Below are positions 23,879 through 35,874 of a stretch of DNA of 64,000 nt, one piece after another. The stretch comes from Piper betle (taxonomy: Eukaryota > Streptophyta > Magnoliopsida > Piperales > Piperaceae): NCBI GenBank assembly GCA_033002965.1, contig JAURVB010012650.1, positions 161,180-225,179 on the forward strand, given 5' to 3'. Numbering within the stretch: the stretch's first letter is position 1; each line of letters opens with the position of its first letter. The notes below the pieces were generated by a model. The model worked only from the letters and a program-made list of their open reading frames with translations. It searched no databases and was not told the origin of the DNA. A program made the position numbers and the translations under genes.

Positions 23879-26381
23879 TGCATCCATAATTTCATTCACA
23901 CAAAATCTAACATATTATGAATTCATTCTAAAGCTGGGGTTTCAACCCACCACGCTTCTGCTGCGCATCATTGATCATGTTCACATTCTATCATGTCTCA
24001 TGCATTTGAACATGTCATTCACAATATAATAACATAATAACACAATATTAAACATTCACAAATCTAACATGTGTGTGTGTACAAGACCTCATTGCTCCTC
24101 CGTCCAAGCGGGCTCCTCCAACTCGTGATTATTACCTACATATAGTATAAAAACACGTCAGTAACAAGTGTTACTAGTCCGGAAAATAAAATAACTATAA
24201 CAAGCTTGCTATGAGAGCAAACTCTCATATGAAAGAAAACATCATATACTCCACGTGAACACTCTGAAGGGCACTATTGAGGAGCCACTGGGCTGTAGAC
24301 CCGGTAGCATCCCGATCTATCTGGTGCAGTGCTACTCTCAGCACTTCTTTTTCAGTACTTCGCATAAAACTTTTATCCTAAGCCCTCTCCGAACCTCCAT
24401 ATCTCTCCTGGCCTTGAGCATAAAAGCCGAGTACTCTCAGGCAGTCGCCTTTAATACCCTTTGAACCACAAGTCCAGACATGCGCTGTACTAAACAGTAC
24501 CCGTAAACCTCCACGTTCTCCGGGTGTGAGGAACTCAAATGCGGAGTTGTCAGGATCCCTCGGGAATAGAACAGTCCGCTGGCACTAATCCAGAGCCCGC
24601 TTTGACTGTCACGACATTCGCTCATGGTACGTGCAGTCGGTTTCTCCATCTCTCGTCTCACTGAAAACGTGAAAACTACATATATATATATAGGGCTGGG
24701 TAGGGATTTATATAATAGGCCCGAAGGCAACTTGTGGTGGATCTTATTTTCGAAATCATCCTCGAGGGGTTATTAATCCAGAAAACTGTTTGGTTAAATG
24801 GCCCGAGTTAAGTGGGATCTGATAAAACGCCACTTAACCCGTCCTGCAAATAATAAAATAAACATATAATAGAAGAGCGTAAAACAGAGACGAGTCCTAA
24901 ATGGACCTGGTAGAAGCTCCAAACGTGTCATCACGCCTAGGCGGCGAGCTCCTACTCCATACCTACACATCAAAACTAAATACTAACGCCATCAAAATCA
25001 ATGAATACCACACACGACATAATAATCATCCATCATAGTCAAATAATCATAAAAGAGAATAATCCTAACTCAAACTATTCATACTATATTTTATTCTGTT
25101 TTTCTAAATTACATCATGATCACTTATCATGCTCCAACTCATTTTATCTCATTAGCTCACTTACTATTCATTTACAATTCCTCAAATTATACCATCATTA
25201 CTTCATCAGTAATTAGGCATTATCATGATAAATAATCAGTCCTACCATGCTATGCTAATAATCATCAATTTAAATAATCAAATTGGAGGTAATTATACCT
25301 CTCGTAGTCGACAATCGACGATGGCTAGGGTTTCATCGCGCGTCTCGGAACTCGAATTTGGCACTCATCGGCGTTCGAAGCTTGATCGGGCTCGACTGGG
25401 TGAGCCCTGCAGAAGATCCGGTGAATTTCGGTGAATTCCAGAAATTCCAATTTTCTGTCAAGTTTTAGCAGTTTTCTGGCAAGTCCCAGCGGTTTCCCGG
25501 CAGCTTCCGGCAATTTTTCGGCCGTCGCCAGTAACCTCTACTGGCCGGAAAGTGGTCGTGTTGGGTACCCTTGGAACCGGCTCAGCGAGCCTGACTCATC
25601 GACGAGGTCGACGAGGTCTATGGAGGCGGCGCCTCGCCGGAAAATGGCAAAACAGAGCCGGCAGTGATGGGTGGCTAGATCCGGCCAGCCAGGGCGGCAA
25701 TGGCCTCTGCTCCGGTCGGGGAATGTCGCTGGAGGGTCAAGGACGTCGAGCCGACCACCTGATCGTGGTGGCGACGGTCGGCGGCGGTGTGATCGGCGAC
25801 AAAAGTGCTGCATCATCGCGGCGATTCCACTTGTTGTGGCATCCACGGCAGTGGCAGCGGCATGCGCAATGGCGGCGCGTGGCAAGGGTTTGGGGACGAA
25901 GAAAGGGAAGGTCGGGGGCGTGTGTGGTGGCAAACTCGTAAATAAGAGTTGACTCCTCCAGCTCGAGTCAAGAATAATAATTAAGTCGTATTAAATCCTT
26001 AAAAAATCCATAAAAATCGGGGAAAATCCTATAAAATCAAACAAACACCAAAACATCGTAATGACATGCTCTATAACTAAAAACCCACCCAAACTGCGTG
26101 TAATGCGTCATAACGCGATAAATGGCCTAAAACTAATTCTACGATCCACTAAATATCAAAACAAAATAAACTGGTGTACTTTCATATACTCTGATAACTC
26201 ATCTTTTTCTGCTGTATTCATAACGTTATCATCATATACTTGGGTACCCGTGACCCTCATAGCTCATACACACAACCGGCGTCGACTCAGTACACGTGTT
26301 TTGAAACTGACTCGACTCAAAATAACGGTCGAACCAACCAGTTCTGAATATAAAACCCTGACTCGAATCGTGGGTTTTACA
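23565..26381 (-). mobile_element. Solo Gypsy-type LTR, 2.8 kb, with 5-bp target duplication
   Basis: The ends are AGTAACATCCC (normally TGTAAC...) and GGGTTTTACA. CAAGC occurs at 23560-23564 and again at 26382-26386, a perfect 5-bp duplication as made by LTR-retrotransposon integration. The sequences outside join into one continuous GC-rich stretch. No primer-binding site or polypurine tract adjoins it, so it is a solo LTR left by recombination. It is homologous along its length to 33069-35874 and, inverted, to 36095-38388. Orientation is inferred from the copy at 33 kb, whose pol end lies to its right on the minus strand. GC-rich open frames at 25.3-25.95 kb are non-coding LTR sequence. Confidence 0.82.
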
Positions 26382-26386
26382 CAAGC

Positions 26387-26880
26387 GGCCCCTCTGTACA
26401 GCTCGCATCCTTGCCACCACTGCCACGGCCCCTCTACCCGGATCTCATCGACGATCGAGCGGATCTCACCGTCGCCGCCAAGGGAGAGGGGGACGAGGAG
26501 GCTATCGACGTTGGCGACAACGGTGTCGGCGGTGGAGACGGAGCGGATCTTGAGGCAAGCAAACAGAGGAACCTCTATTTTCTGGCTAACAGGGGCCGCC
26601 GGCAGATCTTGAGGCAAGCTGGCGGTAGGCTGGTGGCGGGCGGCGAAGGGGTTTGAGGGGCGGCAGTTTTTTGCGAGCCCCCTGTGGTGCAGCGTGTAGC
26701 GTGCAGCGGTGATTGACTCGCCGGCGGGAAACAGAGGAAGTGGGAAACACCGCTTCCTCCAGCTGTGTTTTATTTTTATGGTGGGTTTTGATTCCAGCCG
26801 TTGGATTGAATCCAACAGTTGGAATCAAACTGCAGCACAGCCAAGATGGCTGGCTGTGCTACACTACAGGAAACTTATTT
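26387..26880. other. GC-rich stretch continuing the sequence interrupted by the solo LTR
   Basis: GC-rich sequence that was continuous with 23450-23564 before the LTR inserted. Frames on both strands are open but low-complexity and mutually overlapping, with no recognised family. It ends with GTTGGATTGAATCCAAC-like palindromic sequence and the junction GGAAACTTATTTCC that leads into an AT microsatellite (26886-26910). Confidence 0.45.
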
Positions 26881-26882
26881 CC

Positions 26883-26913
<31 letters not shown>

Positions 26914-26966
26914 AAAGTTACTATCCGCTGCCAAGAAAGGCAGCACATAGGCAGCTTATAAAATCC

Positions 26967-27095
26967 AGGCCGTTGGATCCAGATCCAACGGCCTGGAGCA
27001 CTCATCCAACCCATCACTCCACCCCACCCCCCGCTACCCTATGCGCACTATCTGCAGGCCGTTGGATCCAGATCCAACGGCCTGGAGCACTCATC
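26967..27095. repeat. Duplicated palindromic repeat (GGCCGTTGGATCC...)
   Basis: The block CAGGCCGTTGGATCCAG continuing to ATCCAACGGCCTGGAGC occurs twice, at about 26968-27005 and 27057-27094. The core CCGTTGGATCCAGATCCAACGG is written here as two halves: CCGTTGGATCC and its complement around AGATCCAACGG. Related TTGGAT/ATCCAA palindromes recur at about 26800-26825, 28895-28920 and 29260-29295, each beside an AT microsatellite or a GC island. Confidence 0.75.
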
Positions 27096-27365
27096 ACCCA
27101 CACCCACCCCCCTCCCCCCACCACCAGCAGCGCCGCCTCCTGCTCCCCCCCCCCCCCCAATCGCCACCCCCTCCCCTGCCGCCGTCCCCTCGCCTTGCCC
27201 TGCCGCTCCCCTACTCCTCCCCCTGCCCTGCCGCCCCCTACCCTACCCCTCGCCCCTCCCCCGCCCTGCCGCCCCCGCCCCTCCCCCACCCTGCCGCCGC
27301 CCCCCCCTCACCACCCCTCGGCCTGCCGCCGCGCCCCTCCAGTGTTGAAACAGGGGAGGGGGCGG
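27096..27365. repeat. C-rich, G-poor low-complexity island
   Basis: Runs of C with CCGCC/CCCTGCC variants and strong strand skew. Open frames here are Pro-rich on one strand and Gly-rich on the other and have no conserved domain. It abuts an AT-rich array on the right. Confidence 0.7.
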
Positions 27366-28690
27366 GGGTAGTATCGTAATAAAAATTTTATTCGGTCACG
27401 AATCATATTTTTATTACGAAATAAATTTAAAAAAATAAAATAATTCTATAATAAAAACTTAACTCGGTCATAAATTAAGTCAATATTAAAAAATAAATTA
27501 AAAATAATAATTTTGTAATAAAAATTTGCCTCGATCCCTATCCAAATTCGATCCCCCATGCCGCCACCTTCCACCCCAGCCCCTGCCCGCTCAAAAGAAT
27601 AAAATAATTTTATAATAAACATTTGACTTGATTTTGTGCGAACTCGAGTCAATATTATAAATTAAATTTTAAAAAATAAACTAATTTTGTAATAAAAACT
27701 TGATTCGATCCCACGCCAATTTTTACCGATAATCAAGTCAAGTTTTTATTACAAAATTAATTTATTTTTTAAAATTTATTTCTTAATATTGACTTGAGTG
27801 CAGATCAAGTCAAATTTTTATTACTAAATTATTTTATTTTTTAAAAAAATTATTTTATAATTAAAACTTGACTCTAATAGGGATCGACTTAAGGTTTTAT
27901 TACAAAATTATTTTATTTTTTTTAAAGTTTATTTTGTAATAAAATTTTGATTCGATCCCGACTTGAGTGAAGTTTTTATTATGAAACTACCCTCCCCTGT
28001 TTCTCACCCCTCTGTTTTGCCATGTCACCCCATTGCCGCCGACCTCTTGCTGGCCAACACTTGGGCTGGGGACCGAGGCAAGTTTCGTAATAAAAAACTT
28101 GACTCGATCCTGATTCGAGTCAAATTTTTATTGTAAAATAAATATTAAAAATAAAATAATTTTTTAATAAAAATTTAACTCGATCCCTACTCCATGCAAT
28201 ATTACGAAATAAATTTTTAAAAATAAACTAATTTATAATACAAACTTGACTCGATTATTGATAGAAATCCATATGTGATCAAGTTAAGTTTTTTATTACA
28301 AAATTAGTTTATTTTTTTAATTTATTTTATAATATTAACTCGAGTAGCACGGGATCGAGTCAAATTTTTATTATGAAATTATTTTATTCTTTTAAAAATG
28401 TATTTCGTAATAAAAACTTGACTCCGTCTCGACTTGAGTCAATATCACGAAAATATTTTATTTTCTTAAAAATTTTATTATAAAACTCGAGTTGGGATTA
28501 TATCAAATTTTTATTATGAAATTATTTTTAAAAAAATTTATTCAATAATATTAAATTGACTCTTGTCAAGATCGAGTTAAATTTTTTTATGACATTATTT
28601 TATTTTTTAAATTTATTTTGTAATATTAACTCGAGTTCGATTGAGTAAAATTTTTATTACCAAAATACTCTCCCCTGCTTCTTCCTCATT
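27366..28690. repeat. Second AT-rich array of the same family as 22.3-23.5 kb
   Basis: Landmarks AATAAAAACTTGACTCGAT, GACTTGAGT and TTTTTATTACAAAATTA recur, for example at 27735, 27806, 27887, 27966, 28120, 28281 and 28350, mostly about 70-80 bp apart or multiples of that. Units occur in both orientations. A short GC-rich interruption lies at about 27990-28080. Confidence 0.7.
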
Positions 28691-28797
28691 TTTATTACCA
28701 ATCCGACGGCCCACGCGAGGCAATGCATCTGCGCTGCCAAAATAGGACACCACACTATAGCACTGCCAAAATAGGGTTATGGTGCAGTACAAGAAAC

Positions 28798-28837
<40 letters not shown>

Positions 28838-29427
28838 ATAAATTTCCTATGCTTGAGCACATGCAGCTTGCCTGTGCTCAAGTTTGATCTTGGTCGTTGG
28901 ATTAGCATCCAACGGCCAAGATAAAAAAAAACAGAGGGGTGGCCACCGTTGCCGCCGCAGTAGTGCGACACGGCGGGGTGGCGGGCTGGGGTCGAGGGGG
29001 GCGCGGCGGGGTGGCGGGCGGGGGACAGGGGATGGGGGGGGCGTGGCGCAGCGGGGTGGCGGGTGGGGGACCGAGGGGGGCGCGGCAGGGTGGTGTAGCC
29101 CGACGGTGGGGCGGCAGGCCGGCAGGGGAAGAGGTGGGGTGGCTAGATCCGCCGCCCCGTCGCCGCCGGTGGTGGGGGGAGAGGGGTTCGCCGCCCCCAT
29201 CGGCCGGGGGCGGCGGCGGCGGCGACGCGTCAGCCGGCGACGTCACCCTTTTTTCATCCAGCCATTGGATTAAATCCAATTCAATCCAATGGCTGAATGG
29301 CACAAGCACAAGCAAAGGCAGCTCTAAACCTAGGCGCGTCTTAGACGCCTAACTTGAGCGCAGTAAATCCGCCGTATATATATATATATAATATCAAAAA
29401 ATAAATTATTGTTTTTATATATTAATA
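28691..29427. repeat. AT microsatellite, TTGGAT palindrome and G-rich island
   Basis: (AT)n at 28806-28834 is flanked by inverted AGAAACTTATTTC / GAAAATAAATTTC words. Next come GTCGTTGGATTAGCATCC (28892), a G-rich, C-poor low-complexity island (28935-29250), CCATTGGATTAAATCC (29262) and (AT)n at 29374-29391. This looks like one decayed transposon with palindromic sub-termini, but no target duplication was found. Open frames on both strands are skew artefacts. Confidence 0.5.
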
Positions 29428-31060
29428 ATGACCACTTCGCCGCCCTTTGCCCCCTCCCTCGCCGTCCACAGCCGCCTCATCCACCAGTTCACCGCCTCGT
29501 CCCGCCCCTCTGAAGCTAGTCGCGTCTTCGACGCCTTGCTGGCGCGGGGTCTGTCGCCGACGGCAGTCTCCTACACATCCCTCGTCGATAGGTACTGTAA
29601 AGTTGGGAATTTGGAGCCCGCCCGCCGACTGGTCGACGAAATGGCCCAGAGAGGCGTCTCCCCCAATTCGTTAACATACAGCACTCTACTCAAAGGTGTG
29701 CTCTGGAAGCGGCTGTCTGAAGAAGGTGCAAGCTTGATTGGTCGGATGTGGCGGAGGATGAATGTGGAAGATGATCCGACTGTGAAGACGGCAGCTTTCG
29801 CTAATCTTGTTGATGCACTGTGTAGAGAGGGGTTGTTTTCATGAGGTTTTCAGGATTGCGGAGACTATGCCTCAGGGGATGTCTATATCAGAACAATGGG
29901 TACGGTGCGATGATTGATTCATTGTGCAGGTATGGGAAGAATCATGGTACGTCTAGGATTGTATACATGATGAGGAAAGGGGGTTTACTCCTTCAATGGT
30001 GTCATACGACTCAATTGTGCAAGGTTTGAGCAAGCAGGGTTGTAGGGGGAAGGGGGTTGTATGAGTGCGTTTCAGTTGTTTGAAGAAGGGACGGTGTTTG
30101 GTTTTGCTCCACATGAGGCCACTTATATGATGCTCGTAGAAAGGCCCTGTCAATTTTCTGATGTTGGGAAGGCAAAGAAGGTGGAGCATTATATGCTCCA
30201 ACAAGAGAGTGTTGACAGGGTGAGGATCTATAATATTATTTTTAGGTGCTCTGTGTTTAATTGATAATCCGACAGAGTTGCCTAATGTGCTTATTGAAAT
30301 GCTTCATAATAATTCCCAACCTGATGTTATTTCATTGAATACTCTTCTTCATGGGTTGTGCAAGGCGGGTAGGACTTGTGAGGCTTTGAGTGTTTTCCAT
30401 GACGTGTTGAGTTTAGGTTCTCGGTTCCAGATGTGGTGAGTTTCACCACTCTTATAAGCGAATTGTTGTTGGTTGTGGGAAGGGCAGAGGAAGCGTTAAA
30501 TCTCTTGGATCATACAAGGCCGGAGATCTCTTGTAGTCCTAACGTTGTGACAATTAATGCAATTCTTCGTGGATTATGTAAACATGGGATGATTGACGAG
30601 GCAATGGAGGAATTTAAAAACATGTTGTCCAAGGGTATTTGCGCTGATTGTACAACGCACACCATAAGCATTGATGGGTTATGTACTAACTCCCACATGG
30701 AAGAAATGAATAGGTTCTGGCAAGATGTTGTTTGGCTGTCGAAAATGCATGATGATTTTGTTTATGCAGCTATTCTCAGAGGCCTCTGCAACTCAGGGAA
30801 GTTTAATGAGGCCTGTGATTTCCTGTATGAATTGGTCGATTGTGGAGTATCTCCAAAGATTGTGAACTACGACATTCTTATTAACAAGCAGTGCAAATTG
30901 GAATTGAAGAGAGAAGCATACGCTACGAGGTGTTAAGGGAGATGAAGAAGAACGGCCTGACACCTGATGCTGTGACATGGAGAATTCTTAATAAGTTACA
31001 TGACAATACAAGGAAGAAGGATGGTTCTGCGCAAGATCCATTTTTTAGAAGAAGGGCAGG
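29428..31060 (+). pseudogene. 5'-truncated, frameshifted PPR gene (At3g18020-like, P class)
   Basis: Reads continue across all three plus frames. Intact PPR motifs include TAVSYTSLVDRYCKVGNLEP with ARRLVDEMAQRGVSPNSLTY (frame at 29428), AFANLVDALCREG, YGAMIDSLCRYGKNHG (29900-29950), RIYNIIFR (30220), DVISLNTLLHGLCKAGRTC (30322 on), PNVVTINAILRGLCKHGM (30538) and the terminal MKKNGLTPDAVTWRILNKLH. At least six frame changes or stops occur, near 29840, 29897, 29985, 30050, 30245, 30420 and 30915. The N-terminal part of the protein is missing and the similarity starts right at a transposon boundary. Relatives are organelle-targeted RNA-binding proteins. This copy cannot make one. The link to At3g18020 is from recalled motif similarity. 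Confidence 0.85.
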
Positions 31061-32695
31061 TGGGATCCTTTCTGTGTGAACAGACTAATAACAAACCCTA
31101 CCCTACCGTTATTCGCCAATGAAAACTGTGTCTCTTCATCTTTAGAAGAAAATGCTGAATTTTTCTGGAATGAGAAAATAGAGGCAGCTCCCTTCAGAAA
31201 TGTGGATCACGACTTAGCTACGGTTCAAGAACAGGGACATGAAACAGTTGGCAAAGACTCAGGAAAAGACGCCAAGAGTTGCATTCAATCGAAACAGAAG
31301 GTTGTCAAAAGTTGCCCGTAGAGTTTTTGGACTACAATATGGAAAATGATTGGCAGTAATTGTTTTACATAGCTCTTGTCACATTTCTTGCATCAGTTTT
31401 GAGTTTTAACATGAAAGTATAGTTCAGTGGTTGTGCATTAAGTAATAACTAGAGATGGTTTTTTTCCCCGATTTGGCTTAGTTCACAGTGTGAAAAAGCT
31501 TGGCCAGTCATTGTCTTGTATGGATGATGCAAACCGTGAATTTGCTCTTGGACCTTGCTGCTTATAGGAGTTGTCACCACAAGCATTGCATTGGAGGATG
31601 GCTAAATAGTGGAACAGCTTAGAGTGAACACTGATAATATAGTACACTCTCAAAGAAAGAAAACTGCCATCTAGTGAGAATTTTGGTATTTATCTACTAA
31701 TGAGTAATGAAGACAAACGAATCCAGAGCAGGAGTCATGAAACTTCCGAAGGCCTTGACTTCAGCTTCTGATCAAGTAGGGATGGAAAGGAACACTCCAG
31801 AATGTAAACGCTGCAAAGCTCAGGTAGAGATGGGGGATACCTCAAAACGGGCTTCATTAGATACTTCACCTTTGGATGTCTAGAATATTTGATGAAAGGC
31901 GCCAATGTAGCCTAATCAGCCCAGGTTTTCCCACTTCCCTGTTTGAAGAGTATTGTCGTAACCCTTGTGGTCAACTCTGATAAATGATCACGATGAATCA
32001 GACAATAGAATTTAATCAATCCTTTTTTGTGTGGTTAGGGTGGTGGAGAACTGAACTACAAGAGCTCACAAGAAAAATTCTTGCAATGTAAGACAAAGCA
32101 ATGAGAACAAAGTGTTTTTGCCCAGGAAAATGACCATTGAACACCATGTGGAAGTTGGAAAAGAGAAGCCACTGATCCAAACGTGTGTTTCAAATCTAAA
32201 CACACACTGTAGTTTGTGAGACTCAATCTGAAGTTTGATGAGGGTACCTCTATGTGCGCATCTTTCAACTCCTTGTTTTTTTCCCCAAATCTTTCACCTC
32301 AAGTTGTTTATTTTTTAAAACTTCCAATTCAGTTGTTGTAGATTATTGTGTGATATTTAACAGTACTAGACTACAAAACGGAGGCAGCACAAGATGAGAT
32401 ATTTTGAGTACGCAGACATGGCGTGAAGAAATTTGGAGAGAAAAAGACTCCACAATTTTCACCTTCTTTGGATTTTTATGTTGGAGTCCAGATCAAGGTT
32501 GGTATCCAAAGCCACTGCGGCGAATATGGTGACTCGAGGATAGTTGCACTACACGAACTGACATGGGAATTTTTCTAGATAGATACAAACTTAGGTGCCT
32601 ATCATAGCAAACACTTGCACTTGTGTATACCAAATCTAATTTTTTCAATGTGGTGCTTGACATAATGCGGAAATTTATCGTCGTGAGATTGGTTG
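31061..32695. other. Former 3' flank of the PPR gene, no feature recognised
   Basis: Mixed-composition sequence. An open frame at 31076-31321 directly follows the PPR remnant but has no PPR motif or other known domain. I consider it 3' flank. Confidence 0.4.
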
Positions 32696-32701
32696 CAGCA
32701 T

Positions 32702-32858
32702 TTGCTACAGAAAAACTCCCTGTAACAGCCCCTTGATTAGTGTAAATCACCACAACTCATGGAATTTAGAAGAAATAATCATAATTAGCATTTAAACTCC
32801 CTCATTTGTAGTGATTTACAACAATCAAAAGACTGTTACATGGAGTTTGTTGTAGCAA
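32702..32858. mobile_element. Foldback MITE, 157 bp
   Basis: Two arms of about 60 bp are inverted repeats of each other: TTGCTACAGAAAAACTCCC at 32702 and the complement of its partner ending GGAGTTTGTTGTAGCAA at 32858, with TGTAACAG and TGTAAATCAC also matching between arms. About 37 bp of spacer separates them. No target duplication is obvious. Confidence 0.75.
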
Positions 32859-33068
32859 GAGTTATAGCAAATATTTTCCCAAATTTACCTTATAGATGCA
32901 TGGTGTTCTCGCCCAACGGTGTAGTACTAACCAAAAAATTAGATCTTTGGCTATAGGATCTATAAGCCATTAGGTTAGGTAAGAGAGGTGGAGAGTTTAG
33001 TTTCCTATAGGTTGTAAGAATGATTGTCAAGTTGATGTTGCTTGTATGTGTTGTGAGTGCAAGTTTCT

Positions 33069-35874
33069 TGTAACACCCCGTATCAGCTCACCCGTGAACC
33101 GACCCGGAAATGTCACCGGTGACCGAACCGTTCGTTAATTTACTAGATTCGGTTAAGCCGACCCGGATCTACTCTCGGCATCTCAAGATGGAGATGCAAA
33201 TATAAAATGCATGAATGGGAACAATTAGATTCTAACAGAGTCCTACATGCATGCTAGGACGTGCAAGCAAAGACAAGACAAAAAACCAAATGAGAAACCA
33301 AAAGAAAATATATACTATTTTATGAAGATACGATAACACATAACAATCTACCATGACATTCAATTATTATCTCATTCATTTTTACCTGAGCCGAGTCTGA
33401 ACTCCAAGGCTCCCTACACATTCATATTTATCAGTTCGTTTCATAACAAGTAATTCATTCAAGCAAACACATCAAAATTATCATTTACATAACAATAACA
33501 CACCATCATTATACGTTACACGCGGCAGGTACATGTGTGCGCGGTTCCGTGCTGCTCCTCCGTAATCTCGATAGCTTTCATCGCTCGCATTCCTCACCTA
33601 CATATATATAGAAACCGTCAGTAACGAGTGTTACCGGCCCGGAAAATAACTAATATCAATCTGGCACAGGAGAGCAAACTCTCCTGTTGAATCAAAACCA
33701 TATACTTCCTCAAGAACTCTCATCAGGGCACATACGGGAGCCGTCGCCGTCGGGCCGTCACCTCGGGTCGACAGCGTGCCCTTTCTTTCTCATTCTCATA
33801 CCTTGGCCATTTCTCTATCGCTTCTCGCATCAAATTTCATTCCTTACCGCCCTCTGCACCTTCCATATTACTCCTGGCCTTGAGCACAAAGGTCGAGCAC
33901 TCTCAAGCAGTCGCCTTCAGTACCCTTTGAACCACAAGTCTAGACATGCGCTGCATTGCAGTACCCGTAAACCTCCACACTTCTCCAGGTTTGAGGAACT
34001 CAAAGGTGGAGGTTGTCCGGATCCTTCGGGAACGAAGTGGGTTCTCCCCAGCTCCAGAGCCCGCTCTTCCGAGCACACGCCCTATCTGAAGACGTGGCCG
34101 CAAGTAACCCTCATCCCATCTCTCACCGAAAACGCGAAAACTATACATATATCAGGCCTGGGTTGGGATTTATACAATAGGCCCGAAGGCAACTTGAGCT
34201 GGATCTGAAGTTCGAAAACAAACTCGAGGGATCTCATCCTCGAGGGTTATTAATCCGAAAAAAGAACTGTTGGCTAAATGGCCCGAGTTAAGTGGGATCC
34301 GATAAAATGCCACTTAACTCGTCCTGCACATGATAAATCAAATATACAATAGAATAGCGTAAAAACAGAGAACGAGTCCTAAACGGACCTGGTAGAAGCT
34401 CCAAACAGGTCCACGCGCCTAGGCGGCGAGCTCCTACACCGTACCTACACAATCAAGCTAAAAACTAACACCCACATGATGAATCACACATCCTATAGCA
34501 TGCACACACACTCAACACAATCACGCATCAATCAACACACATCAACCTATATCAATTCTAGCAAGTCTACTTAGGCTAGTTTGCATTAGATCATGATCAT
34601 TACCTAGTTACCCTAATTAGTTTCTTAGCCTCCATTTTTAACACCACTCAATCAAACAAATTTCACAATTTATCCTTAATCAAATCTACATTTATATATA
34701 TTATTATAACACACAATTCACCAATCCTAATATGCAATTCTAATAATCAATACTTTCAAATAATTAAGTTAAAATAAATTATACCTCTCGTCGTCGAAAA
34801 TCGGCGACGCCTAGGGTTTCCGTTTCATGGCTCGAAACTCGAATTCGGCACCTAGCGGCGTCCGAAGTCCGATCAGATTGGACCGGGTGCGTTCGGCGGA
34901 TGATCCGGCGAATTTCCCATGAATCCAATTTTTCAGCGGTTCTGGCGGTTTTCCGGCGAGTGTCAGCGGTTTTCCGGCTGATTCCAGCGGTTTTCCGGCG
35001 ATGGTTCGGGACCGGGCAATTAGGGGTCTATCGGCACCAGCTCGACGAGCTTGGTCCGATGATGGTGTCAAACAAAGCAGCCGGGGCGGCGATGGCTGTC
35101 GGCGGCGGCGTGCTCCGATCGGGGCTGCGGCCGACCTCGACGGCGGTCGGGATGATGGGGGAAACGTCGGCGACAGCGAGGGGGTGGTCGTCGGGGTCAC
35201 AGCGGCGATGGTGCGGCCCGGATGTCGGTGAATCGACGAGGGAGGGTGTCGCGGCTTGTGGGGCGATTCCGGCATCGTGGCAGCGAGACGGTGGCCGGGG
35301 TGGGTGCGGACGTCGTGGCGATCGGCGGCAGCACGGCGTCGACAGTGGCGGCGGCGGTGACGACAGCACACAATGGCGGTGAGGGTTTTGGGAGGGTAAG
35401 TGTCGGGAGGAGAAAAATACCCTCAATGGCAGTTTCGTAATTAAGTATTGACTCGATTCCTACTCGAGTCATAATAATAACTAGTTCGTAATAAATTCTA
35501 AAAAAATCTAGAAAAATATGGAAAAATCCCATAAAATTAAACAAACACAACAACATCCAAATGGCATGCTCTATAACTAATAACCCACCCAAATATAATC
35601 CAACGCGTCCTAATGCGTTATTCGGCCTAAAACTATTTTGCGATAAAATAAAAATAACAATCAATACTGTATACCTCCATATACTTGATAACCTATTTTT
35701 CATCATCTTTTAAACGTTATCATCGTACACTTGAGCATACATGACCCTCATCGCTCATAACTCACAGTTGGCCTCAACTCAGCTCGCGGTCCATGAAGTT
35801 GACTCGACTCGAACCAACGGTTGAACCGACTGGTTCATTCCCATAAAACTCTGACTCGAGTCACGGGTTTTACA
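33069..35874 (-). mobile_element. 3' LTR (2.8 kb) of a minus-strand Ty3/Gypsy element
   Basis: The ends are TGTAACACCCC (left) and GGGTTTTACA (right). On the minus strand the LTR starts TGTAAAACCC immediately after a polypurine tract (complement of 35875-35888, TAAGGAGGGAAGGT) and the end of pol, so this is the 3' LTR of an element read leftwards. It is full-length homologous to the solo LTR at 23565-26381 (same orientation) and inverted-homologous to 36095-38388. Shared landmarks are the CAGTAACGAGTGTTACCGG block (33620), the CCCGAGTTAAGTGGGATCC block (34283) and a GC-rich block (34790-35400) with skewed, non-coding open frames. Confidence 0.82.

Noticed and set aside
25538..25952. Long GC-rich open frames on both strands
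   Set aside because: They lie within the solo LTR. Equivalent positions in the other LTR copies do not preserve the frame.
26973..29352. Several open frames of over 110 codons in GC islands
   Set aside because: All are low-complexity and mutually overlapping on opposite strands, with no family match.
31076..31321. Open frame of 81 codons directly after the PPR remnant
   Set aside because: No PPR motif or other domain and no start context. It is likely former 3' flank.
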